Shown here: positions 1 to 12,490 of the stretch, piece by piece | How the letters are laid out: each line of letters starts with the position of its first letter | Position numbering within the stretch: position 1 is the first letter of the stretch | Assembly (NCBI GenBank): GCA_018820275.1 | Contig: JAHJOO010000037.1 | Location: 1-39,348 of the forward strand | DNA length: 39,348 bases | DNA from: Alphaproteobacteria bacterium | GTDB taxonomy: Bacteria > Pseudomonadota > Alphaproteobacteria > Caulobacterales > Caulobacteraceae | Direction: 5' to 3' | The notes under the pieces: model-generated | What the model saw: the letters and a program-made list of their open reading frames with translations, nothing else | What the model was told of the DNA's origin: nothing | Database searches by the model: none | Made by a program: the position numbers and the translations under genes

Positions 1-124
1 GCCTGGGCGCCGTCGGCGACTCCGCCGAGGCCCGCGCGACCATCGGCGCGGGCGGCGGCGGCACGCACGCGGCCAGCCCCAGGGCGAGGGCGAAGGGCAG
101 GATGCGGCGCAGGGTCCCGATCAT
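1..124 (-). CDS. Lipoprotein, N-terminal fragment (runs off the window)
   Basis: Reading the minus strand from the ATG at 124 gives a short basic N-terminus, a hydrophobic run and the lipobox LGLAAC, followed by a proline-rich stretch (VPPPPAP). This is a textbook lipoprotein signal peptide, with Cys20 as the predicted lipidated residue, so the product should be anchored in the inner or outer membrane. Only about 41 codons are inside the window and the mature domain is not visible, so no function can be given. There is no strong Shine-Dalgarno sequence before this ATG. It lies 55 bp downstream of the glutathione S-transferase gene on the same strand and could be cotranscribed with it. Confidence 0.6.
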   Translation of the reverse strand, partial: MIGTLRRILPFALALGLAACVPPPPAPMVARASAESPTAPR

Positions 125-179
125 GGGAGGACGCTATCGTGCGCGCCCCGTCCCCGACACTGACGACTTCCGACGACGC

Positions 180-842
180 TCAGGCGTAGGCGTAGGGGCC
201 GCCCCGCTCCAGCGCCCGGCACCAGGCCGGCCGGGCGTGGATCCGCTCGAGAAAGCCCCGGATGTTCGGGCGGGCGCTCAGGTCCGCGCGGCTGGACGCC
301 GCCTCCAGCGGAAAGCTCATCATCACGTCCGCGCCGGAGAAGTGATCGCCCGCGAACCAGTCCGACCGGCCCAGCTCCGCCTCCCAGAAGTCGAGGTGGG
401 CCTTGATCTGCGGATCGATGAAGCCGGAGCCGACCTTGGCGGAGATGCCCTTGACGATCGGCCGGATCAGGCCCGGCGACCGCTTCGGCAGTTCCCCGAA
501 GATCAGTTTCAGCAGCAGGGGCGTCATGGCCGACCCCTCGGCATAGTGCATCCAGTAGGTGAAGCGTCGCCGTTCCTCGGTGCCGGGCGGCGGGCGCAGC
601 CCGGCCTGCGGCCGCAGATCCAGCAGATGCTCGACGATCGCCCCGGTCTCGGCGACGATCGTGTCGCCTTCCTGCAGGATCGGCGACTTGCCCAGCGGAT
701 GGATCGCCTTCAGCGCCGGCGGGGCCAGTTTGGTCGCCGGATCGCGCGCGTAGCGGACCACCTCGTACTCCAGCCCCATCTCCTCCAGCAGCCACAGAAC
801 GCGCTGCGACCGGGAATCCTCGAGGTGGTGGACGATGAACAT
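180..842 (-). CDS. Glutathione S-transferase family protein
   Basis: This 220-residue protein has the two-domain glutathione S-transferase layout. The N-terminal thioredoxin-like part (about residues 1-80) starts MFIVHHLEDSRSQRVLWLLE and carries the glutathione-binding turn KSPILQEGDTIVAETGAI, with the cis-proline and the E-T/S pair that contacts the glutathione gamma-glutamyl group. The rest is the all-helical C-terminal domain with FSGADVMMSFPLEA, the usual N-capping region of this family. The family conjugates or reduces electrophilic compounds with glutathione in the cytoplasm; the substrate cannot be read from sequence. The frame is open further upstream, but the ATG at 842 gives the normal family N-terminus. 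The gene is followed at 55 bp by a lipoprotein gene on the same strand. Confidence 0.9.
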   Translation of the reverse strand: MFIVHHLEDSRSQRVLWLLEEMGLEYEVVRYARDPATKLAPPALKAIHPLGKSPILQEGDTIVAETGAIVEHLLDLRPQAGLRPPPGTEERRRFTYWMHYAEGSAMTPLLLKLIFGELPKRSPGLIRPIVKGISAKVGSGFIDPQIKAHLDFWEAELGRSDWFAGDHFSGADVMMSFPLEAASSRADLSARPNIRGFLERIHARPAWCRALERGGPYAYA

Positions 843-892
843 GGGCCGCTCCGGGGTTGGACGGCGAAGCTGGGCCTTCGGCGCGGCGGCGT

Positions 893-1081
893 CTAGGGCC
901 TGCGTCCGCTCCAGCGGCTGCGCGAGGCCGGCCGCGGCCTGCCCGGGGCCGTGCCGCGCCTTTGCTGCCACAGCTGGAAGGCCAGGGTCGCGAGCGCCAG
1001 CTTGCCGGCGTGGCGACCGGCCATACGCCGCCCGCCCCGGCTCAGCAGAAGTCCCCCCAACAGCGTCGCCAGTCGGCCCAT
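893..1081 (-). CDS. Small hydrophobic/basic hypothetical protein (62 aa)
   Basis: The protein begins MGRLATLLGGLLLSRGGRRM and has two mildly hydrophobic stretches (residues 4-13 and 27-37) separated by arginines, then a basic Arg/Pro-rich tail. It is too short to assign to a family. Evidence that it is real is a strong Shine-Dalgarno sequence, AAGGAG, about 6 bases before the ATG at 1081, plus its fit between two same-strand genes: 43 bp after the GH43 stop codon and 50 bp before the glutathione S-transferase start. It may be a small membrane-associated protein; that is inference from composition only. Confidence 0.55.
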   Translation of the reverse strand: MGRLATLLGGLLLSRGGRRMAGRHAGKLALATLAFQLWQQRRGTAPGRPRPASRSRWSGRRP

Positions 1082-1124
1082 GATCGTCTCCTTCCCGCCG
1101 TCAACGCGGGGAGGGCGGGGCCGT

Positions 1125-2969
1125 TCACTCGGCGGGCGCGGACACGAGGTCGCTGGTCGACGAAACGCCGCCCTCGCCGAAGGCTTCGACCGCGAAGACG
1201 TAGTCGACGCCGACGTTGAGCGCGCGCACCTCGACCGCCCCGGCGCGGGCCGGCAGCTCGTCGTGCCAGACCTGGTAGGTCAGGGTCAGCCGGTCCGGCC
1301 GCACCCCCCAGCGGACGTTGTAGCCCAGCGCGCCCTCCACCGGCGTGAAGCGCACCGTCGCATTCCTCTGGTCCTCGCCGCGCGCGACGCTAAGGCCCTG
1401 TGGGGTCCCGGGCGGCGGCGCGTCGCCGGTCCCGAACACGCGGAGATCGCCGATCGCCAGATTGGCCCCCGGCGACTCCAGGTGCTCATAACGGACGAAG
1501 CGCAGCCGCTCGGGTGCCGGCAGCGGGACGTAGGCGTTGGGCCGGTCCCGGTCGGACTCCGACAGGTCGGCGATCACCCGCCAGTCCTCGCCGTCCTCCG
1601 ATCCCCACAGGCGGAACCGGGTGCGGATCGAGGGGCTCTCGGCGTACACGCCGGACTGAAGGTCGGCATAGTTCACCTGCACCGCCTGCACCGTCTTCAC
1701 CCCGCCGAGGTCCAGCGTCAGCGTCTCGCCCGGGGCGTTGCGGGCCGCGGCCCAGAAGGTGCGGGGGTTCTCGTCCGTCGCCCGGTCGGGGGTGAACTCG
1801 CCCTGCGTCGAACCGGCGGTCGCGGCGGCGCGATAGGACAGGGGCACCCAGCCGGTCCACAGGCTCTCCGGGTCCGCGACCGGCCCGTCCGGCAGGATCT
1901 GGGGGAAGTCGCCGAACCGGCTGGTGAAGGCCATCTGGCCGTCGTCCCAGATGCGGCCCGGGAACATCGCGATGCGCCGCTCGAAGGTCCAGTTGTGTCC
2001 CAGCCAGGGCGTGCCGGTGTTCCACCAGTTGCCGTGCCGGTCCTGGAAGGTCGAGCCGTGACCCGCGCCCTCGACGAAGCCGCCGGGCTTGTAGCTGATC
2101 GGGTTCCACGGCGCGTAGTCGAACGGCCCCAGCGGCCCCGGCCCGACGTAGGTTCCGTTGGCGTAGGCGTTGTATTCCGTGCCGGGCGCTCCGTACTGGA
2201 GGTAGTAGCGGCCCGCGTGCTTCGTCATCCACGCCCCCTCCATATAGGGGGCGATGGCCGTGCCGTTCGGCAGGCCGCCGGAATGATCCTCGCCGAACCG
2301 CTCCCAGCCGTGCCGGTCCGGGTGCAGGACGTGCAGCTTCAGCACCTCGCCCCGGAACGCCATCGGCGGTGCCGGGTCGATCTCCGCGGCGTACAGCGGA
2401 TAGACGTTGGACGAGCCCCAGTAGAGGTACCATTTTCCGTCGTCGTCGATGAACAGGGCGGGGTCCCACGGCCCGGGCGGCAGGCGGTCGGCGGGCAGGC
2501 CGCCCTCGCCGAAGGTGCCCTCCTCCTGCCGGCTGACGGCCCCGGGCACGGGCGGCAGCAGGCGGGTGTGCCAGTCCCAGCCGTCGACCTCCGGCCTTTC
2601 GGAGACCAGCAGGGGGCGCGGCTCGAAGGCCGACTGCATCAGGTACAGCCGCTCCCCGTCCGACACGGCGGCGGGCGCGACGTTGGACTCGAACGGCCAG
2701 CGCGCCGAGGCGACGTAGGTCCAGTCCAGCAGGTCGTCCGAAACCCAGAACCCGTCCGCCAGGGTCTGGAACAGGTAGTAGCGGTCGCGGTGCAGCACGA
2801 TCACCGGATCGGCCCCGGTGCGGTAACTGATCCCGCGGTGGGTCTGTTCGAAATTGTACTTGTAGTCGACGTCGACCGGATTGGCCCAGGTGCGCGGCCG
2901 CTCCTGCGCGGCGGCGGCACCCGCAAGCTGGACGGCGGCGAGGGCGAGGAGGATCGGGGTCGGGCGCAT
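1125..2969 (-). CDS. Secreted glycoside hydrolase family 43 enzyme with CBM-like and Fn3-like C-terminus
   Basis: This 614-residue protein starts with a signal peptide (MRPTPILLALAAVQLAGAAAAQ), so it is exported to the periplasm or outside. The catalytic five-bladed beta-propeller occupies roughly residues 28-380. GADPVIVLHRDRYYLFQT holds the likely general base Asp54, GPWDPALFIDDDGKWYLYWG a second conserved aspartate block, and PYMEGAWMTKHAGRYYLQYG the likely acid Glu. Residues about 400-515 look like a discoidin/F5-8C type carbohydrate-binding domain (LTLDLGGVKTVQAVQVNY), and about 520-614 like a fibronectin type III domain. GH43 enzymes cleave arabinose, xylose or related linkages in plant polysaccharides; the exact substrate is not predictable. 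It is divergent from selD with 64 bp between starts. No sugar transporter is next to it. Confidence 0.85.
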   Translation of the reverse strand: MRPTPILLALAAVQLAGAAAAQERPRTWANPVDVDYKYNFEQTHRGISYRTGADPVIVLHRDRYYLFQTLADGFWVSDDLLDWTYVASARWPFESNVAPAAVSDGERLYLMQSAFEPRPLLVSERPEVDGWDWHTRLLPPVPGAVSRQEEGTFGEGGLPADRLPPGPWDPALFIDDDGKWYLYWGSSNVYPLYAAEIDPAPPMAFRGEVLKLHVLHPDRHGWERFGEDHSGGLPNGTAIAPYMEGAWMTKHAGRYYLQYGAPGTEYNAYANGTYVGPGPLGPFDYAPWNPISYKPGGFVEGAGHGSTFQDRHGNWWNTGTPWLGHNWTFERRIAMFPGRIWDDGQMAFTSRFGDFPQILPDGPVADPESLWTGWVPLSYRAAATAGSTQGEFTPDRATDENPRTFWAAARNAPGETLTLDLGGVKTVQAVQVNYADLQSGVYAESPSIRTRFRLWGSEDGEDWRVIADLSESDRDRPNAYVPLPAPERLRFVRYEHLESPGANLAIGDLRVFGTGDAPPPGTPQGLSVARGEDQRNATVRFTPVEGALGYNVRWGVRPDRLTLTYQVWHDELPARAGAVEVRALNVGVDYVFAVEAFGEGGVSSTSDLVSAPAE

Positions 2970-3033
2970 GGCCGGACGCTAACACGCCGCGCCGCCCGTT
3001 GAGTTCAACTGCCGTTTCGGTCATGCCGGAGGG

Positions 3034-4074
3034 ATGGACGACGCGACCGAACCCCGCCTGACCTCGCTGGCCCACGGGGGCGGCTGCGGCTGCAAGATCG
3101 CACCCGGCGTGCTGGCCGACATGCTGAAGGCCGTGCCGCAGGCCGCGCCCTTCGCCAACCTGATGGTGGGCAACGAGACCAGCGACGACGCGGCGGTGTG
3201 GCGGCTGAACGATCAGCAGGCGCTGGTGGCGACCACCGACTTCTTCATGCCGGTGGTCGACGACCCGTTCGACTTCGGCCGCATCGCCGCCACCAACGCC
3301 CTGTCGGACGTCTATGCCATGGGCGGCACGCCGATCCTGGCGCTGGCGCTGGTGGGCATGCCGATCAGCGTGCTGTCGCCCGCCACGATCGGCCGGATCC
3401 TGGCGGGCGGGGCCGCGGTCTGTGCCGACGCGGGCATCCCGGTCGCGGGCGGGCATTCGATCGACAGCGTGGAGCCGATCTACGGCCTGGTTGCGCTGGG
3501 GCTGGCGCATCCGGACAGGGTCCTGACCAACAGGGGCGCGCGGCCGGGCGACGTGCTGGTCCTGACCAAGCCGCTGGGCGTCGGCGTCCTGTCGGCCGCC
3601 TTCAAGCAGGGCCGGTTGGACGCGGCCGGATATGACGCGCTGATCGCCACGACGACGCGGCTGAACACGCTCGGGGCCAAGCTTGCGGGCCTTGCCGGCG
3701 TCCACGCCGTCACCGACGTGACCGGTTTCGGCCTTCTGGGCCATGCGCTGGAGATGGCCCGGGGAGCGGGCGTCTCGATCACGCTCGACGCGGCCCCGCC
3801 GACGCTGCCGGGCGTCGAGGCGCTGCTGGCGGCCGGGCTCCGCACCGGCGCCTCGGGCCGCAACTGGGCCGCCTATGGCCATGACGTCGAGGGCCTGGAC
3901 GAGGGCGCGCGCCGCGACCTGCTGACCGATCCCCAGACCTCGGGCGGCCTGCTGATTTCGGTGGGTGAGGATCAGGCCGAAGCTCTGCTGGCGCTGGCCC
4001 GCGCGGACGGCTTCGACCGGGCGGCGATCGTCGGCCGCATCGACGGGGGCCCCGCCGGGGTCCGCGTCGCGTGA
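3034..4074 (+). CDS. selD: Selenide, water dikinase (selenophosphate synthase)
   Basis: SelD makes monoselenophosphate from selenide and ATP, the selenium donor for tRNA selenouridine and for selenocysteine. The 346-residue length is typical. The N-terminal glycine-rich loop GGGCGCK carries Cys18, Cys20 and Lys21, which align with the catalytic Cys17, Cys19 and Lys20 of the E. coli enzyme, so this is the cysteine form and not a selenoprotein. The aspartates in ETSDDAAV and [22 protein letters not shown] match the Mg-ATP site, and PQTSGGLL is a conserved C-terminal block. GGAGG lies only 1-2 bases before the ATG, an unusually tight ribosome-binding site, but no better in-frame start is visible. 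The stop overlaps the GTG start of mnmH, indicating translational coupling. Confidence 0.96.
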   Translation: MDDATEPRLTSLAHGGGCGCKIAPGVLADMLKAVPQAAPFANLMVGNETSDDAAVWRLNDQQALVATTDFFMPVVDDPFDFGRIAATNALSDVYAMGGTPILALALVGMPISVLSPATIGRILAGGAAVCADAGIPVAGGHSIDSVEPIYGLVALGLAHPDRVLTNRGARPGDVLVLTKPLGVGVLSAAFKQGRLDAAGYDALIATTTRLNTLGAKLAGLAGVHAVTDVTGFGLLGHALEMARGAGVSITLDAAPPTLPGVEALLAAGLRTGASGRNWAAYGHDVEGLDEGARRDLLTDPQTSGGLLISVGEDQAEALLALARADGFDRAAIVGRIDGGPAGVRVA

Positions 4075-5116
4075 TCCGGGCCACCACCGACGTCTCGATC
4101 CCGGCGCTCGCGGCCCATGACGCGATCATCGACGTGCGCAGCCCGGCGGAGTTCGCGGAAGACCACCTGCCCGGCGCGATCAACCTGCCGGTGCTGGACG
4201 ACGCCCAGCGCGCCGAGGTCGGCACGGAATATGTCCAGGGCTCCAAATTCCTCGCCCGTCGCCATGGCGCGGCGCTGGTCGCGCGCAACATCGCGGCGCA
4301 TCTGGAGGGGGCGCTGGCCGATCGCGGCGGCGGCTTCCGGCCGCTGGTGCACTGCTGGCGCGGCGGCCAGCGCTCGCACGCCATGGCCACCGTCATGGAC
4401 CAGGTCGGCTGGCACGTGACCCTGCTGGAGGGCGGCTACAGGACGTGGCGGCGCGCCGTCGTCGACCGTCTGCACGACGGCGAGCTGGGCCTGAACCTGG
4501 TCCTGCTGGACGGCCCGACCGGCTGCGGCAAGACGGCCCTGCTGGGCGAACTGGCCGCGGGCGGCGTGCAGACGCTGGATCTGGAGGGCCTGGCCAACCA
4601 TCGCGGCAGCCTGTTCGGGGCTCTGCCCGGGGGACAGCCGCCGCAGAAGCTGTTCGAGAGCCGCCTGTTCGCCGCCGTCGCGGCGCTGGATCCGGCCCGC
4701 CCGGTCGTCGTCGAGGCCGAGTCCAGCAAGATCGGCCGCATCGTCCTGCCCCGGGCGCTGTGGTCGGCGATGGGGGCCGCCCCCGTCATCGAGGTGTCAG
4801 CCCCGGTCGCTGCCCGCGCCGACTTCACCTGCGCGACCTATGCCGACATCGCCGCGGACCCCGGCGCGCTGGACGCCGCCCTCACGCGCCTGCCGCGCCA
4901 CCTGTCGAAGGCCCTGATCGCCGAGTGGCGCGACATGGCCGCCGCCGGCCGCGTCCGCGACCTCGCCGAGGCCCTGATCCGCGAGCACTACGACCCGGCC
5001 TATGCGCGGTCACGAACCGCGCGGGAGCGCCGCGCCCTCGCGGCGGTGGAGCTCGCCGCACTGGACCCGCCCTCGCTCTCGGCCGCGGCGGCGCGCCTGG
5101 AGGTCTCGATCGAGGC

Positions 5117-5132
<16 letters not shown>
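4071..5132 (+). CDS. mnmH: tRNA 2-selenouridine synthase (SelU/MnmH)
   Basis: MnmH replaces sulfur by selenium at the wobble 2-thiouridine of certain tRNAs, using selenophosphate from SelD, by way of a geranylated intermediate. The 353-residue protein has an N-terminal rhodanese domain (about 5-130) with the active Cys near residue 95 in [11 protein letters not shown]. It then has a P-loop domain with [11 protein letters not shown] near residue 148, the arrangement of the E. coli enzyme. Start is GTG at 4071, sharing GTGA with the selD stop. The last 16 bp overlap the 3' end of carB on the other strand. selA and selB are not in this window, so whether selenophosphate is also used for selenocysteine cannot be judged here. 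Confidence 0.95.
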
Positions 5133-8473
<3,341 letters not shown>

Positions 8474-8485
8474 CTGGGCCTCCCT

Positions 8486-8764
8486 CTAGTTCGTCATGAC
8501 CGCGCACTCCCAGCCGTCGTAGTCCAGCTGGAAGGCCGCGGCCCAGGATTGCATCATGGAAGACACCGGCGCGAACGCGGCCTCGTCCACCGCCATGGTC
8601 GTCTCCAGCACCAGCGAGTCGGCATCCCCGCTGGTGACGTAGCCGGCGCGGCGCGCGACCTCGTTCAGCTCCCCCAGCGCCTCGTCGTCGCCCTGGAAGA
8701 AGAACAGGGTGTGCCGCGGCGTGACGCCGGAATCGCCGTGCTGCGCCAGGGCGGCGCGCACCAT
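8486..8764 (-). CDS. RraB-like protein (putative ribonuclease E inhibitor family)
   Basis: The 92-residue protein matches the small alpha/beta fold of the RraB family: an N-terminal strand TLFFFQGDDEAL, a helix ELNEVARRAGYVTS, the strand SLVLETTMAVDEAAFAPV and the closing DYDGWECAV, which resembles the family's YDGWE ending. RraB proteins in E. coli bind RNase E and change which transcripts it degrades. In other bacteria, members of this family are mostly unstudied, so inhibition of RNase E is not shown here. It sits 12 bp upstream of carB with the carB ribosome-binding site overlapping its stop codon, which indicates cotranscription. The Shine-Dalgarno before its own ATG is weak (AAAGAGA). 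Confidence 0.75.
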   Translation of the reverse strand: MVRAALAQHGDSGVTPRHTLFFFQGDDEALGELNEVARRAGYVTSGDADSLVLETTMAVDEAAFAPVSSMMQSWAAAFQLDYDGWECAVMTN

Positions 8765-8880
8765 GGCGTCTCTTTCGTCGTGGCTGACGGACGGGTCGAA
8801 CAGGGTCGGGTCTCGCGCGCAAGCCCCCGGCGGCGCGCGGTTGCGGACCGGTGGCGTTCTCGTTGTCGGTTAAGCGGCCC

Positions 8881-8908
8881 GTCTAAGGTCGGCCGACGCG
8901 GGGGGCAA
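8881..8908 (-). promoter_or_regulatory. Candidate sigma-70 type promoter for the rraB-like/carB operon
   Basis: On the minus strand TTGCCC (8908-8903) is followed after 16 bp by TTAGAC (8886-8881), about 115 bp before the RraB-like start codon. The match to a TTGACA/TATAAT type promoter is partial, and none of the rest of the 8765-8930 stretch shows a clearer one. Confidence 0.3.
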
Positions 8909-8930
8909 GCGATTTGGTCCGTCGCCGGCC

Positions 8931-8963
8931 AAAGAAAAAGGGCGGCCCCGGAGGGCCGCCCTT
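8931..8963 (-). terminator. Rho-independent terminator of the TonB receptor gene
   Basis: Reading the minus strand 22 bases past the receptor's stop codon, AAGGGCGGCCC and GGGCCGCCCTT form a perfect 11-bp stem (8938-8948 with 8953-8963) around a 4-base loop. It is followed by TTTTTCTTT. This is a classic intrinsic terminator and separates the receptor from the downstream rraB-like/carB operon. Confidence 0.9.
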
Positions 8964-8984
8964 CAGCTCCGCGCCGGAAGGCGA

Positions 8985-11900
8985 TCAGAGCTTGTAGTTC
9001 AAGCCGATGAAGAAGCGACGGCCGTAGGGATCGAAGTTCGAGTACAACGTGGTGCCCAGATACGGTGCCTGTTCGGCGTCGAAGGCGTTGACCACGCCGG
9101 CCCGGACGGACAGGTCCTCCCGCGCATTCCACCGCACCGTGAAGTCGTGGCGGGCGAAGTTGCGGGTGTCGAGCTGGTCGGTCGGGCGGGAGTCGGCGTT
9201 GGCCACGAAGTCCCGGACCTGGACGATGTCCTGGGCCGACTGCCAGTCCGCCGTCCAGTTCACGCTCCAGACGTCGTTGGGCTCATAGGTCAGCGACGAG
9301 GTGAACCGGACCCGCGGGTAGAACAGGGTCGAGGCCAGTTCGTCGAAGTCGGCCGGATCGTCCGCGTTGAGGAACTGCTGCTGGTCGATCAGCCAGAGCC
9401 CGCCCAGCGAGTAGCGCAGGTTGCCCCACGGACGGCCGAACGTTTCCTCCAGGTCCATGGAATAGTTGGCCGTGAAGTCGAGTCCGCGCGTCTTCAGCGA
9501 GGCGTAGTTGATCGATCCCTCGATGAAGCCGCCGACCGGATCGTTCACCGGCGCGCCGACGCCGAACGGAATGTCCGGGTTGTTGCGGAAGATGGTCGCG
9601 CAGGCCGCCGTGTTGAGCGACGGTCCGCTGACGCAGTTCGCCGCCGCCGTTCCGGCCGACACCGAGGCGATGACCCTGTCGATCTCGATCTCGTAGTAGT
9701 CCAGCACCAGCGAGAAGTTCGGGAAGAACCGCGGGCGCAGCACCGTCGAGAAGGTGAAGCTGGTCGATTCCTCCGGCTCGAGGTTCGGATTGCCGCCCAG
9801 CACCCCGGCGATGCCCGAGGTGTAGTCCGGCGTGAAGTCGTCAGCGTTGGTCGCGGTCGCGCCGGCGAAGTCGAACGACAGCCCCTGGCTCTGGGCCAGG
9901 GCGGTGCAGTTGGCGATGCGGTTGGCCCGCGTCTCCTCGTCCTGGGCGGCGATCACCAGCGTCGCGCAGGGGTCGGTGAAGTCGTTCAGGAAGGTCTGGC
10001 TGAACGGGGCGAAATTCTCGCCCAGATCCGGGACCCGCACCGAGGTGTTGTAGCTGGTCTTGAACGCGATGTCCGAGATCGGACGGTAGACGAGGTTCAC
10101 GCCATAGACGTCGATGTCGCCCACGGTCGAATAGTCGGCATAGCGGTACGACCCGCTCAGCTCGGCGTAGTCGCCCAGCCAGCTGTCGGCGAAAAGCGGG
10201 ACGGAAACCTCGGCGAAGACCTCCTCGCTGGTGTACTCGACCTCCGGGAAGTCCGGGCCCGTGTTGAGGAACAGCAGCGGACGTCCGGCCGTGTCGCGAT
10301 CGCGGCCGGTGGCCGAGGTCGCCTCGCGGCGGTACTCGGCGCCCAGGGCGACGCCGATCGGTCCCGCGCCCCAGATGTCCCACAGGCTGCCGGACACCGA
10401 GGCGATGGCCTGCTCCTGCTCATTGCGCTCGGTGACCCCGACGACGGCGTCGATGTAGGCGAGCGCCTCGGCCGACTGGTTGCCCTTGCCGAAGACGTTC
10501 AGCGGCACGCACTCGTCGATGGCGCGGCGTCCGTACTCGGAGTCGCGAAGGTCGCCCGGGGCGGCGGGTCCCTGGCTCAGTCGGCCAGCCGCGACGCCCT
10601 GGGCGTCCAGCAGCTGGACGCGGCAGACGATCTCGCCGGGCGTCCCGTTGACCACGCCCGCCGAGTCGATCACCGCGTCAGCGGCGAGGGCAAAGCGCTG
10701 GCTGTCGGTCCCGCGTTCCCGGTTCTCGACCTCGACCTCGCCGTAGGTGTAGCCGATGTCCCAGTCGACGCCGGACAGGAAGCCCACCTGATCCAGCGAG
10801 CCGCGCACGCCGACCACGAAGCGGGTCAGTTCACGCGTGTTGTCCTGCGTCCGGTCCGGCCCGAACAGGCTATGGCGGGCGTTCTGCAGCAGGATGGGTG
10901 CCAGCGGGGTGCCCGGGGCGTCGGCGGTCGGCGGCGCGTAGGGCGTGACGAAGTTGGTGGCGATCGCATCCTTCACGTTTTGCGGCAGGAAGGCGTTGTC
11001 GCTCCAGCGCAGGTCGAAGTTGGCGACGTTGTAGACCGGGTTGGCGCGGGTCGCCGAATACGAGTCGACCAGGTCGATGTCGTAGAAGGTCGGCTGCGAC
11101 AGGTCGAAGGTGTCCTCGGTGACGTATTTCGCCTCGGCGTAGGCTTCGATGTTCGACGTGATCTCGAAGGTCGCGCCGGTCTGGAAGCGGGCCGATTCCG
11201 AGCGCGGCACGCGCGAGCCGGTCGAGAATTCGGCCGGATTTTCTCCGTCGCCGCCGATCACATAGGGGCGGTTGATGCCCGTCTCGCCCACGCGCGTGCC
11301 GAAGTCGGCCAGACGCGCCGTATTGCCTTCGTACCAGTAGGTCAGGCCCGGCTGAACGCCGAAGCAGTTCGGGCTGTAGGAGAAGCCGAAGGCCGCGTCG
11401 GTCCCGGAGAAGCAGTCCTCATAGGGGACGTCCGGGTCGTTCAGCGGGCTGGGGCGGGCGACGTTCGCCAGCGTGGTCTGGCCCCAGCGCGGCAGGTCGA
11501 TGCGGCGCACGCCGGTGAAAAGCTCGGCGTCGGTGACGCCATCGAAACGCGCGTTCGTCGGATCGGCGTCGGTGCCGATCCGGACGCGGGCGTCGCGCAG
11601 CCAGTCGATGTCCAGGGAGGTGACCTCGTCGACCTCTTCGTACTCGCCGTGGGCGTAGACGTTGAGGCGGCCGTCCATGAAGTTGCGACCCGCCAGCACC
11701 GAGATGCGTTTGTTGGCTTCGCCGTCCTGGTTGATCATGCCGTAGTTGGCGTCGATCTCCAGACCTTCGAAATCCTTGCGCAGGATGAAGTTCAGCACGC
11801 CGGAGACGGCGTCCGCGCCGTAGACCGACGAGGCCCCGCCGGTCACGATCTCGATGTTCTCGATCAGCAGGCGCGGGATCGTGTCGACGTCGACCGACAG

Positions 11901-12347
11901 GGAGCCGCCCGAGGAGCCGACGTGGCGGCGCCCGTCGACCAGGGTCAGGGTGCGGTTCGAGCCCAGCGAGCGCAGGTTCGGCAGCGACAGGCCGCCGTCG
12001 CCGAGCCCCGAGCCGGTGGTGTCGGACGGCACGACGGAGTTCGACAGGGCGGGGATCGTGGCCAGATAGTCGATGACCGTCGTCTGGCCCGTCGACAGCA
12101 GATCCTCGCGCTGGACCTGGATCAGCGGGGTCGGGGCGTTGGTGGCGTCGCGACGGATGCGCGAACCGGTGACGACGATCTCGTCGACCTGGGTCACGTC
12201 CTGGGTCTGGGGGCCCAGCGGGTCCTGACTCGAGGAGCCCGTGGAGGTCTGGTCCTGGGGCGGGGTCTGGGCCCAGACGGGCGCCGCGGCGGTCATCACG
12301 CCGGCGAGCACCGAGCTCGCCAGCAGGTGGTTACGAACAGATTTCAT
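8985..12347 (-). CDS. TonB-dependent outer membrane receptor
   Basis: This 1120-residue protein is an outer-membrane beta-barrel that would import a bulky ligand using TonB energy. A signal peptide (MKSVRNHLLASSVLAGVMTA, cut near AQ) is followed by VDEIVVTGSRI, the usual start of the plug. The plug then has LRSLGSNRTLTLVDGRRHVG and GGASSVYGADAVSGVLNFIL (about residues 50-200). The long barrel has NPNLEPEESTSFTFS and ends GRRFFIGLNYKL, a proper beta-signal though with terminal Leu rather than Phe. The ligand is not predictable; no sugar, siderophore or cobalamin genes lie beside it. The frame can also start at a TTG 18 bp upstream, but the ATG at 12347 gives a normal signal peptide. It is single-gene: terminator downstream, 197-bp regulatory region upstream. 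Confidence 0.96.
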   Translation of the reverse strand: MKSVRNHLLASSVLAGVMTAAAPVWAQTPPQDQTSTGSSSQDPLGPQTQDVTQVDEIVVTGSRIRRDATNAPTPLIQVQREDLLSTGQTTVIDYLATIPALSNSVVPSDTTGSGLGDGGLSLPNLRSLGSNRTLTLVDGRRHVGSSGGSLSVDVDTIPRLLIENIEIVTGGASSVYGADAVSGVLNFILRKDFEGLEIDANYGMINQDGEANKRISVLAGRNFMDGRLNVYAHGEYEEVDEVTSLDIDWLRDARVRIGTDADPTNARFDGVTDAELFTGVRRIDLPRWGQTTLANVARPSPLNDPDVPYEDCFSGTDAAFGFSYSPNCFGVQPGLTYWYEGNTARLADFGTRVGETGINRPYVIGGDGENPAEFSTGSRVPRSESARFQTGATFEITSNIEAYAEAKYVTEDTFDLSQPTFYDIDLVDSYSATRANPVYNVANFDLRWSDNAFLPQNVKDAIATNFVTPYAPPTADAPGTPLAPILLQNARHSLFGPDRTQDNTRELTRFVVGVRGSLDQVGFLSGVDWDIGYTYGEVEVENRERGTDSQRFALAADAVIDSAGVVNGTPGEIVCRVQLLDAQGVAAGRLSQGPAAPGDLRDSEYGRRAIDECVPLNVFGKGNQSAEALAYIDAVVGVTERNEQEQAIASVSGSLWDIWGAGPIGVALGAEYRREATSATGRDRDTAGRPLLFLNTGPDFPEVEYTSEEVFAEVSVPLFADSWLGDYAELSGSYRYADYSTVGDIDVYGVNLVYRPISDIAFKTSYNTSVRVPDLGENFAPFSQTFLNDFTDPCATLVIAAQDEETRANRIANCTALAQSQGLSFDFAGATATNADDFTPDYTSGIAGVLGGNPNLEPEESTSFTFSTVLRPRFFPNFSLVLDYYEIEIDRVIASVSAGTAAANCVSGPSLNTAACATIFRNNPDIPFGVGAPVNDPVGGFIEGSINYASLKTRGLDFTANYSMDLEETFGRPWGNLRYSLGGLWLIDQQQFLNADDPADFDELASTLFYPRVRFTSSLTYEPNDVWSVNWTADWQSAQDIVQVRDFVANADSRPTDQLDTRNFARHDFTVRWNAREDLSVRAGVVNAFDAEQAPYLGTTLYSNFDPYGRRFFIGLNYKL

Positions 12348-12490
12348 GTAACGCTGTTGATCCAAATGAAAGAGTGAGCCTGCGCCTGCTCCCCCAAGCC
12401 GGACGCGGTTACCAACCCTTCACGGGACCGATGGTCAATACCTAATGCGGCAACATCGATACAATTGCGTCACCTTGTCGTCATGGGTGT

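Noticed and set aside
951..3002. Plus-strand open frame of 683 codons
   Set aside because: Antisense to the GH43 gene, which has a signal peptide and catalytic motifs.
3079..3099. SelD as a selenoprotein
   Set aside because: The catalytic position is an ordinary cysteine codon and no in-frame TGA is present.
8985..12365. TTG start for the TonB receptor at 12365
   Set aside because: The ATG at 12347 gives a standard signal peptide without extra residues.
9147..12377. Plus-strand open frame of 1076 codons
   Set aside because: Antisense shadow of the TonB receptor; no domain-like sequence.
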